Made by a program: the position numbers and the translations under genes. A stretch of DNA of 64,000 bases from Chamaesiphon minutus PCC 6605 (GTDB lineage: Bacteria > Cyanobacteriota > Cyanobacteriia > Cyanobacteriales > Chamaesiphonaceae): contig NC_019697.1 in the NCBI RefSeq assembly GCF_000317145.1, positions 4,538,886 through 4,602,885 of the forward strand, given 5' to 3'. The notes under the pieces were generated by a model. The model made no database searches and was not told the DNA's origin. It worked only from the letters and a program-made list of their open reading frames with translations. Below, piece after piece: positions 34,564 to 42,898 of this stretch; positions within the stretch are counted from its first letter, which is position 1, and each line of letters starts with the position of its first letter.

Positions 34564-37500
34564 TTATGTACATGCTACTACTTCTTGGATTGTAGAAGCG
34601 AGCATCTGGAGCGCGATCGGTTTAGAGATATACTGACTCGCTCCCGCCGCCAGACAGCGTTCTCGATCGCCGTCCAGATTGGCAGCAGTTAGTGCAAGAA
34701 TGGGTAGTTTGGCAAATTCAGGATCGTTACGCAGTTGTGCTATCGCTGCTAAGCCATCCAAAACTGGCATTTGAATATCCATCAAAATTGCTTCAGGATG
34801 GTGTAACTTCGCTTGCTCGATCGCCTCTCGACCATTTTTCGCCACAATAATGTTGTAACCTTTGGTTTCCAAATAATCAGAGACTGTCTCTACAGTAGAT
34901 CTGTCGTCATCGACAATTAAGATTTGTGTGCCTCTTTTTGGCGGACGCGAATTTGCGGTGAGGGCAAGCTGTCTATCCAAAGCTACCTGGCTCAGAAATG
35001 GTACTCTCGCTTCCGCAGTGGGATCTCGATCGAAGGAGACGAGCGAGCCGAGATTTCCACAAGGTAGATCGATCGTAAACCGACTACCGACATTTACTTC
35101 GCTAGTGACACTCACTTTTCCCCCATGCAACTTGACGATCTGGCGCACCAAATTTAGACCCAAACCAGTACCCTGTGCTTTGCGGTTGAACTCACTGTCG
35201 ATCTGCGCGAACGGCTGAAACAATTTATTTAAATGTTCGGGTGCAATGCCAATCCCAGTATCGGTGACGGTAAGTTGTAGCAGAGCTGGAACAGCTTCAG
35301 TTGCATTAAAATAGTCCACACCTATACCGATTCGACCACTTTCAGGCGTGAATTTGACGGCATTACCCAGCAAATTAATCAAAACTTGGCGAATCCGACG
35401 TTCGTCGATCTCCACTTTTGGTAGATGTGGGGGTAGATTTACGGCTAGTTGAATTTGTTTTTTGTCAGCTTGAGGCTTGATAAAAGATAAACTATCCTCA
35501 CAAAGTCGATCGATATCCGTGGGTTCGCGATATATCTCTAATTTTCCAGCCTCCATTTTGGCCAGATCGAGAATATCGTCGATTAATGCCAGAAGATGAT
35601 TGCCACTATTCTCGATTACCTGGATGCACCGTAATTGTTTGGGGTTGAGCGTGCCATAGACTTGTTCGATCAAGCCTTCGGACATCCCCAAAATGGCATT
35701 GAGTGGCGTGCGAAGTTCGTGACTCATATTGTTGAAGAACATTGTCTTCGATCGATTGGCTTCTTCGGCAGCTTCTTTAGCCAATTTTAACTGGCTGGTA
35801 CGTTGTTCGACCTTGTGTTCGAGTTCGACAACAGAGGCTTCCAATCGACTATAAAGCTTGGCATTCTCGATCGAGATCGCCGCTTGCGCAATCAGGATTT
35901 CGAGTGTTTCCAATCGAGGACGCGCGAACAGATCGACGGTAACCTGATTTTCTAAATATAAAATGCCCACCAGATTTCCTCGATCGAGGATTGGAGTACA
36001 CAATACACTTTTGGGTCGATACTGCTGAAGGTATTCATCTCCACTGTACTGCATCAACTGGTGAGCATCTGTCAACAAAATTGGCTCTAAACTACGGCCT
36101 ACCTGATTTACCAAACTAACAGCAATATCGGTACTTTCCTCAAATGGTATCGGCGATAATAGTTGCGTTTTATGCTCTAGTTCGACTTTGGCGACTAGCT
36201 GCAAACTATCTTCTGTTTTGAGAAATAATACACATTTATCGGCACCAGCAGTAGCAATAACGATCTCTAACAGATTGGTAATGAGTAGTTCGAGTTTTAC
36301 CTGTTGCGAAATATTCCGCGAAGCTTTGAGCAAACTTTCCAAATCTAAAAATGTCGAGTCACACATCACCGAATTAGTAACATCAGTTACTTCAGGCTCG
36401 ACAACTTCAACAGATTCTTGGTTCGTAATTGAGGCGAGGAGCTGAGGATAGAGCGTCTTTAATTGCACAACTTTAGCTTTGGCTCCCCATCGCCCATAAC
36501 AATAATAAGCTTCCATCATATAGGATTGAGCTAATTTATCTTTACCCCAACCCAAATAAAACTTACCTGCCAATTCATTTGCCAGTGCTTCTTCATGAAC
36601 GAATTGATATTCCTTTGCTCCCTCAATAGCTCGATCGTAATGTTCGATCGCCCCAGCTTTATTACCTAATACCCGTTGTTTTTCGGCTTCAATTAAATCC
36701 CACTTATGCAGATAATTCATCGGTGCATTTTGCGCCCACAGATCGATCGTCCCTTGATGGATTTCGACTTGGGCAAGAGTTTCAATCCGCTCTAGTTCCG
36801 ACCGTTCGGGATATAATGCTAAATGAGTCAGTGCTGCATAAAAATGGAACACCGGAATCTGAATCATTCCAGAGACTGCTTGTAAATACAATTTGCCTTT
36901 GGTAATATTCTCTAGTGCCGCCGAGTAATTACCAAACAAATACGCCAGCATCAACTTGTAAATATAGGCATAGGCGAGAGCAGTAAGATCGCCATCTTCA
37001 AGATGTTTGGGAATCATTACCGTTTCATCATAAGCACTACCGACAAGACAATCTACTCGATCGTTTCCCTTTGCCAACAAGTTTTGTGCTATCTGCCGCT
37101 TCATCTCTAGATAAGCTTGTGCAGAATATTGTTTGATTTGTTCTAAATCTTTACTATAAGGTGAGATTTCCCCCTCCCAAGTAATCAGCTCTACTCCAGA
37201 GATCAGATGAGCATCAAAGTAACAACTGATAGTATATCCAGTAACGAGCGAATCACCAGATGCCTTGATATCTGTATAAGCATATTTTAGGTTTGGGATA
37301 GTTTTTCCTATAATTTCTTGGCGATGCTGAATCCATGCTGCAAATAGAAATGCTATTCTGCCTTTAAATTCTTGTGCATTCATGCGATCTGCCAAATTAA
37401 GTGCTAATTTGCCAAAACGATAGCCTGCTTTCACGTCTCCAAAAAAAGCACTTAGAACTAAGCCATGATTCACATATCCTATTGATGATGCCAATGTATT

Positions 37501-40374
37501 GCCAAATTGGAGCGATAAATTCACCATCATAGAGCTAAGAATCGGCAGTAGCGGTGGCATCCCAACAAAAATAGGTGCTCCTATATCTGCTAACAGTTCT
37601 ATGGTTTGTGAAGGTTGTAAATCCTTCATCACTGGCAAATATAATAAATCTTCAATTTGGATGCCTTCGAGTTGGTGACTAAGTTTCTGTAGTGCTTGAA
37701 CAGTCCCGGCTTCATCAGGTGAGATCGGGAATTCGATTCCCAATTGAGCTAATGCAGATCTACCTACAGAGATCGCGTCTTGCATTTTGCCATTGGCAGT
37801 AAGTGCAGCAATCTGGATTTTGTAGATTTTAACTTTATCTGAAATCATCTGTGCAGATCGCAAAACGATGACTGAGATATCTTCCATCCCATCCAAATTG
37901 CCTTCTAAATAAGCAGCTTCGGCAGCCGCAACATGTAGATCTAATGTTAATTGATACTGAGTTTCCCAACAGTCGATCGCTAGGAGTGCGATACCCGATC
38001 GTAAATAAGTATTTGCCGCTGCATAAGCCGTAGCAGCTCTGGCTTTTTTGCCCGCAGTTAGATTGAGTTTGGCTAAAGATACTCTTTGATGTGGCTGCGT
38101 AATTAGTGTTTGGGCTAGATTTAAATGTCCGACTATATCGAAGAGTTTTTCTGCTCTAGCAATCTCGGAAGACTTTTGATAGAGTAATTGACCGATTTTG
38201 AGATGAGTTGCTTGTTTGCAATCGTCAGGAATGAGCGAATAAGCTGCTTGTTGAACGCGATCGTGTAAGAATCGATAAAATGGATTGGCTGCTGTCGTTG
38301 ACACCGACTGGACATCAGATCTGGTGAAAAACTTGTAGACTTCTGTTGTCGGAATTAATAAGTTATTTTGTAACCCTTCCCATAAAATTGCTGCTGTCTC
38401 TGCTGGCGAACGCTCCAAAACGATCGCTAAGGTATCCAAATCGAATTGCGATCCAATACATGCGGCTAAAGATATTGCCGATTGAGTTGCTGTCGGTAAT
38501 TTTTGTAATTGTAACGCCATAAACTCGACCACATCATCAGTTAAAGCCAAGGCTTTAACTTTGGCAACATCGCAACTCCAGCCGCCAACATCGCTATTAT
38601 GACTGACTCGATCGAATGTAATCAATCCATCTTCATGTAATGATTTGAGAAATTGCGTAGCAAAAAAGGGATTACCTTGAGTTTTTAGAGCTACCAATTT
38701 AGCTAAGGGTTGGGCGTGGAGTAGGCTACAATTTAAGGCACCCGCAACTAATTGACTTAAACCTTCTGTAGTCAGAGATTCTAATCTAATCGTATCGACG
38801 TTGATGCCAGTTTTTGCGATCTCGTCGATCGCTAAAATCGCTGGATGAACGGGTGAGACTTCATTGTCTCGATAAGCTCCCAATACTAGTAGATAGCCAG
38901 TATCTTGCATCAACAATTGCAGTAAATTGAGCGATGCTAAATCTGCCCATTGCAAATCGTCTAGGAATAATACCAGTGGATGTGCGGCGGTGGCAAACAA
39001 CCGCACGAATTTTTGCATTAGCAGATTAAATCGTTGCTGTGCGGAACTTCCAGTTAATTCCGGCACGGGAAGTTGCTTGCCGATAATGCGTTCTAATTCG
39101 GGAATGACATCGATCAATACCTGCCCATACTCGCCTACAATATTCAGGATCTCGGTTTTCCAGACGAGCAGTTGGGCATCGGATTCGCACAGCAAGTTTC
39201 GCATCAAACCGCCAAAGGCTTGCCCGAAAGCAGAAAATGGGATATTGCGCCCAAATTGGTCGTATTTACCCTTAATAAAGTAGCCGCGCTGACGCACGAT
39301 CGGTCTGTGAACTTCTTGAATCACCACAGTTTTGCCGACACCAGACGAGCCAGCAACTAAGAGCATTTCGGTAATACCCTTGCTAACTCGTTCAAAAGCA
39401 TTCAGAAGTACGGCAACTTCTGGTTCGCGACCGTATAATTTTTCGGGAATGGTAAAGCGATCGCTCGGATCGCGCTCTCCCAATTCAAATAATTCGATCT
39501 TACCCGTAGCCTGCAATCGAGCCAAACAAATCTCTAGATCGTATCTGAGTCCCAACGCATTTTGATAGCGATCTTCAGCATTCTTGGACATCAACTTGCT
39601 GACAAACTGCGAGATCGGTAAGGGAATCTGCGGCGCAATCTGGTGTACTGGCACTGCTGGTTTAGCAATATGGCTATGCACCAATTCCATCGGATCGTTG
39701 GAAATAAATGGTAATTGCCCTGTCAATAGCTCGTAGCAGGTGACACCCAATGTATAAAAATCGCTGCGATAGTCGATCCCGCGATTCATGCGTCCGGTTT
39801 GTTCGGGGGACATATAGGCTAGCGTCCCAGCTAACATATTGGCATGTTCGATCTGTTGAGTTTCTTTTGGCAACAGCGACGAAAGACCAAAGTCGATCAG
39901 TTTGACGTGCTGAGTCTCTGGGTGGATCAGGATATTGCCAGGTTTGATATCTTTGTGAATGACCCGCTGACGATATAATCCTTCTAGTGCGTCAGCAATT
40001 TGAATGGCAATTTGGAGAAAGGCAATCAATTTTTGCGGTTCGTTGCCAAAAGCTCCCGATTTATCTAAGTAAGATTTGAGTGAGATACTACCGCAATCCT
40101 CAAGGATCAGAGCATAGGCGTTTTGGTAGGGTTCTAGTGCCAGTGTTTTGATGACATTGGGCAGATTTAAATCTTTGCCGATATCGTACTGATGCCGAAA
40201 CTGCATCAGTCGCTCGAAGCTGGGAAACTTACTCCGTAAGAGTTTGATGGTAACTGGATGTAAATCGGATTCTCTAACCCCTCGGTACAGCAGGGTACGA
40301 TTGCCTACATAAATTTCTTCGGCAATCTGATAACCTGGTACATGCACGCTCGTCTTCATCATTCTAGTCCCCAA
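34564..40374 (-). CDS. Giant hybrid kinase: Ser/Thr kinase, AAA ATPase, GAF, histidine kinase and receiver domains
   Basis: The 1936-residue protein begins with a Hanks-type Ser/Thr kinase (about 15-280; HKDIKPGNILIH and LIDFGLSSLLP; APE-like MSPEQTGRMNRG). An AAA/NACHT-like ATPase follows (about 310-620; GSSGVGKT and FLDDLQWADLAS), then a long helical TPR-like region (about 700-1290) and a GAF domain (about 1390-1540). The histidine kinase core has SHELRTPLNAILG, LINLLGNAVKFTPE, DTGIGI and GTGLGLN, and a C-terminal receiver has MDIQMPVLDG. This architecture is common in filamentous and complex cyanobacteria; the signal is unknown. It was probably co-transcribed with the response regulator now split by an IS. 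Confidence 0.93.
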   Translation of the reverse strand: MGTRMMKTSVHVPGYQIAEEIYVGNRTLLYRGVRESDLHPVTIKLLRSKFPSFERLMQFRHQYDIGKDLNLPNVIKTLALEPYQNAYALILEDCGSISLKSYLDKSGAFGNEPQKLIAFLQIAIQIADALEGLYRQRVIHKDIKPGNILIHPETQHVKLIDFGLSSLLPKETQQIEHANMLAGTLAYMSPEQTGRMNRGIDYRSDFYTLGVTCYELLTGQLPFISNDPMELVHSHIAKPAVPVHQIAPQIPLPISQFVSKLMSKNAEDRYQNALGLRYDLEICLARLQATGKIELFELGERDPSDRFTIPEKLYGREPEVAVLLNAFERVSKGITEMLLVAGSSGVGKTVVIQEVHRPIVRQRGYFIKGKYDQFGRNIPFSAFGQAFGGLMRNLLCESDAQLLVWKTEILNIVGEYGQVLIDVIPELERIIGKQLPVPELTGSSAQQRFNLLMQKFVRLFATAAHPLVLFLDDLQWADLASLNLLQLLMQDTGYLLVLGAYRDNEVSPVHPAILAIDEIAKTGINVDTIRLESLTTEGLSQLVAGALNCSLLHAQPLAKLVALKTQGNPFFATQFLKSLHEDGLITFDRVSHNSDVGGWSCDVAKVKALALTDDVVEFMALQLQKLPTATQSAISLAACIGSQFDLDTLAIVLERSPAETAAILWEGLQNNLLIPTTEVYKFFTRSDVQSVSTTAANPFYRFLHDRVQQAAYSLIPDDCKQATHLKIGQLLYQKSSEIARAEKLFDIVGHLNLAQTLITQPHQRVSLAKLNLTAGKKARAATAYAAANTYLRSGIALLAIDCWETQYQLTLDLHVAAAEAAYLEGNLDGMEDISVIVLRSAQMISDKVKIYKIQIAALTANGKMQDAISVGRSALAQLGIEFPISPDEAGTVQALQKLSHQLEGIQIEDLLYLPVMKDLQPSQTIELLADIGAPIFVGMPPLLPILSSMMVNLSLQFGNTLASSIGYVNHGLVLSAFFGDVKAGYRFGKLALNLADRMNAQEFKGRIAFLFAAWIQHRQEIIGKTIPNLKYAYTDIKASGDSLVTGYTISCYFDAHLISGVELITWEGEISPYSKDLEQIKQYSAQAYLEMKRQIAQNLLAKGNDRVDCLVGSAYDETVMIPKHLEDGDLTALAYAYIYKLMLAYLFGNYSAALENITKGKLYLQAVSGMIQIPVFHFYAALTHLALYPERSELERIETLAQVEIHQGTIDLWAQNAPMNYLHKWDLIEAEKQRVLGNKAGAIEHYDRAIEGAKEYQFVHEEALANELAGKFYLGWGKDKLAQSYMMEAYYCYGRWGAKAKVVQLKTLYPQLLASITNQESVEVVEPEVTDVTNSVMCDSTFLDLESLLKASRNISQQVKLELLITNLLEIVIATAGADKCVLFLKTEDSLQLVAKVELEHKTQLLSPIPFEESTDIAVSLVNQVGRSLEPILLTDAHQLMQYSGDEYLQQYRPKSVLCTPILDRGNLVGILYLENQVTVDLFARPRLETLEILIAQAAISIENAKLYSRLEASVVELEHKVEQRTSQLKLAKEAAEEANRSKTMFFNNMSHELRTPLNAILGMSEGLIEQVYGTLNPKQLRCIQVIENSGNHLLALIDDILDLAKMEAGKLEIYREPTDIDRLCEDSLSFIKPQADKKQIQLAVNLPPHLPKVEIDERRIRQVLINLLGNAVKFTPESGRIGIGVDYFNATEAVPALLQLTVTDTGIGIAPEHLNKLFQPFAQIDSEFNRKAQGTGLGLNLVRQIVKLHGGKVSVTSEVNVGSRFTIDLPCGNLGSLVSFDRDPTAEARVPFLSQVALDRQLALTANSRPPKRGTQILIVDDDRSTVETVSDYLETKGYNIIVAKNGREAIEQAKLHHPEAILMDIQMPVLDGLAAIAQLRNDPEFAKLPILALTAANLDGDRERCLAAGASQYISKPIALQMLASTIQEVVACT

Positions 40375-40537
40375 TCTGCAACTATATGAAGATGGCTAGG
40401 AGCTAAAATTTAGTTCTACAGCTCCAAACTAATGGTAAGTGGAGCTTGCAGCCATTAAAAATTAGCTCGTTCGGTCATCTATAGTTACATTCTATGAAAT
40501 GATTTGCGGACTAGCTGTAATCTAGATCAATCGATAG

Positions 40538-41656
40538 TTATATTTTTAAATCAGATAATGGTTTTTGAGCGATGATGAGATCTCGCACCCCAGTTTCATT
40601 TTTCAAACAAAATCTAATTTCTCCAAATCCTGCTTTATCAATTATGGACTCGATTTGAGAAGGTGTAAAATTGTTGCCTTGCATTGCAAGTAACATACAT
40701 AGAGATAAGATTGCAGGCTGAAGTGGCCCTGTTTTTTGTTCGTTGAAAAGGGTTTCGCTAACTATTAATAACCCGCCAGGTTTTAATAAATTGTGCGCTT
40801 GATGTAGAATTTGCATTCTTGCATTTACACCCCAATCAGCCAGTACCCCAGAGAGAATTACGGCATCCGCGCTTTCGATTTGCGCACTGAGATCGTCGAA
40901 GAGATTGCCTGGAATACACTTGACCTGCTGTTGTAAACCCTTGGTAGAAATGCGTTGCTGGATAAATTGGCAGGCAATTGGCAGATCCACCATTGCGATC
41001 GAAAGATGAGGCAATATTTCCGCTAATTCTAGAGATACCTGCCCTCCACCCGCACCTAAATCGATAATCTGCTGAATGTTACTAAAATCTATACTTTTAG
41101 GCATTGCAGCTCCAATACCGATGCTAGAACGGTTCATTGCTTCAAGGAAGATAAAGTATTCTTCAGGATGTTGTTCTAATTGTCTATAGTAGTCATTGAC
41201 CCGATCTAGATTCTTACTTGAAGAAACTTGCTTTATCTGTTGCTTACCACTTTTGATTGCTTCAGTTAAATTACCAAACAAGTCATAGCAACGCTTGTGA
41301 AAAAGCAAAGAACTTGTCATGCTCTGGGGACTGCTTGTGGTTAGCCATGTGCTAGCGGCTGGGGTGTTATGATAATTGCCCATGCTGTCACGCTTTAATA
41401 ATTCCATCGCAGTTAAGGCGATCGCCAAGCGTTCTAATCCATCTACAGAAACTTGGATTTCAGTAGCAATTTGTTCGCAGGTTTTAGGTGCATCGACTAG
41501 ACAATCGAATAGATTAAGTTCTACTGCACTTAGCAAAATAGATGAGAGCGCGTAACTACCGCCGATATATTCTAAAGTCTCTCCACTGGCTATAGTATTC
41601 CCCAGAAAGTTGAAGCCAAAATTTTGAGAATCTGTAGACTGTATTTCGTTGCCCAT
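40538..41656 (-). CDS. SAM-dependent O-methyltransferase (plant-OMT/acetylserotonin type)
   Basis: The 372-residue protein has an N-terminal dimerisation domain (YALSSILLSAVELNLFDCL, residues about 32-110) and a methyltransferase domain with the SAM motif IIDLGAGGGQVSLELAEIL (about 190-210), MVDLPIAC, and LLKPGGLLIVSETL. This is the small-molecule OMT family acting on hydroxyl or other groups in secondary metabolism. It is the last gene of an apparent operon, 47 bases after the PLP enzyme gene and downstream of the prenyltransferase fusion. It probably tailors the same product. The substrate cannot be predicted. Confidence 0.87.
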   Translation of the reverse strand: MGNEIQSTDSQNFGFNFLGNTIASGETLEYIGGSYALSSILLSAVELNLFDCLVDAPKTCEQIATEIQVSVDGLERLAIALTAMELLKRDSMGNYHNTPAASTWLTTSSPQSMTSSLLFHKRCYDLFGNLTEAIKSGKQQIKQVSSSKNLDRVNDYYRQLEQHPEEYFIFLEAMNRSSIGIGAAMPKSIDFSNIQQIIDLGAGGGQVSLELAEILPHLSIAMVDLPIACQFIQQRISTKGLQQQVKCIPGNLFDDLSAQIESADAVILSGVLADWGVNARMQILHQAHNLLKPGGLLIVSETLFNEQKTGPLQPAILSLCMLLAMQGNNFTPSQIESIIDKAGFGEIRFCLKNETGVRDLIIAQKPLSDLKI

Positions 41657-41703
41657 CTTATTTATGAGTGCATTGTTATAATATAAAAGTGAAAGTTTTT
41701 TAG

Positions 41704-42861
41704 TTAGAGTAGAATTTTGTCTCGCTGGGTAAGTTCTACAACACTCTCAATTAGTTGCTGGCATTCTTGCTCTGTATTACAACAATGGGGTGAGACGCGG
41801 ATTCTTTGACTAGAACGGCTATCAACATCAATGCCTAAAGCGGCTAATTTCTGGACTACAATTTCAGCCCGATTTACTTCCAGGCAAACTGTTCCACCAC
41901 GATGGTGCGCAGAGCGCGGCGTATTAATTGTAATACCATTTGCATCAGCACACTCCATCAAGTAAGTTGTCAATTCAATATTACGTTGATGAATTTGTTT
42001 TACCCCAACCTCGATCGCAAAGAGCAGTCCCGCACGAGAGGTATAAATTGGCTCAAAGGATGGTGTTCCTTGTTGAAAGCGGCGTGCGCCAACAGCAGGT
42101 ACGAAAGTTGCTGCAAATGCAGTAGGCTGAAGATGAGAAAACCAGCCTGGATATACTGGATCGAGTTGTTCGGATAGAGATGAGTTGATGTATGCAAATG
42201 CTAAACCTATACCACCACAGAGCCACTTATTCATTCCCCCCAGCACCACATCTGCACCCAAAGATATGACATCAATTGGTAGCACACCAACAGCTTGATA
42301 TGCATCCAGAATCACGATTGCTCCAGCCGCGTGAGCAGCCTCAATAATGGGTTTAATATCGAGACAGGCACTATTAATATAGGAAACAAGAGATAAGGCA
42401 ACTACAGCAACTCGATCGTCAATTCGATCCATAACATCACTTGTTTCAATTTGCATTCTCTCCGACGCCTTGATCTCAATTATCTCAAAACCCCGCTGAA
42501 CTTGGGATTTCCATAAATAACGACCAGATGGAAAGTCTAAATCAGTAATAATAATGCGATTACGTTTGGCATTGGGCTGTATCGCAGCAGCGATCGCAGC
42601 TTGAGCCGCAGTTGTACTAGCAGTGATAGCCACTGAGCCAGTTGGTGCATTTATTAGTGTTTCAATCAGATGAAACATTTCTTCGTATCGTTCCTGCAAA
42701 AGTGCAAAAGCTCTTTTGCCTAGATAGAGACTCTGTATATATGCTTCTATATCTAAAAATGCTTCCTGCGGCAGTGGCCCTAGAGTATGAGTTGCTAGAT
42801 AATTACGCTGCTCAAGTAGGGGGAATTTTTTGCGGAGAGTCGTAAAATCTGAGACTGGCAT
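41704..42861 (-). CDS. Class-V PLP-dependent enzyme (kynureninase / isopenicillin-N-epimerase-like)
   Basis: The 385-residue protein is an aminotransferase class-V fold enzyme. The PLP aspartate and following Gln are in VILDAYQAVG, and the Schiff-base lysine is in GGMNKWLCGG. After the lysine comes YPGWFSHLQPTAFA, which resembles the GWFGH region of kynureninases. It has no cysteine-desulfurase active-site loop. The frame extends to a TTG at 42879, but ATG 42861 (MPVSDFTTLRKKF) is the natural start. It lies 37 bases after the prenyltransferase fusion gene and 47 before the methyltransferase, so the three are likely one transcript. Amino-acid C-C cleavage, epimerisation or desulfuration are all possible. 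Confidence 0.82.
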   Translation of the reverse strand: MPVSDFTTLRKKFPLLEQRNYLATHTLGPLPQEAFLDIEAYIQSLYLGKRAFALLQERYEEMFHLIETLINAPTGSVAITASTTAAQAAIAAAIQPNAKRNRIIITDLDFPSGRYLWKSQVQRGFEIIEIKASERMQIETSDVMDRIDDRVAVVALSLVSYINSACLDIKPIIEAAHAAGAIVILDAYQAVGVLPIDVISLGADVVLGGMNKWLCGGIGLAFAYINSSLSEQLDPVYPGWFSHLQPTAFAATFVPAVGARRFQQGTPSFEPIYTSRAGLLFAIEVGVKQIHQRNIELTTYLMECADANGITINTPRSAHHRGGTVCLEVNRAEIVVQKLAALGIDVDSRSSQRIRVSPHCCNTEQECQQLIESVVELTQRDKILL

Positions 42862-42898
42862 TATGATTGCTATTATCAAATACTGTTTACAATCGCGA

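Noticed and set aside
41704-42861. Cysteine desulfurase (NifS/SufS)
   Set aside because: The characteristic catalytic cysteine loop is not visible and the PGWFSH region after the lysine resembles kynureninases.
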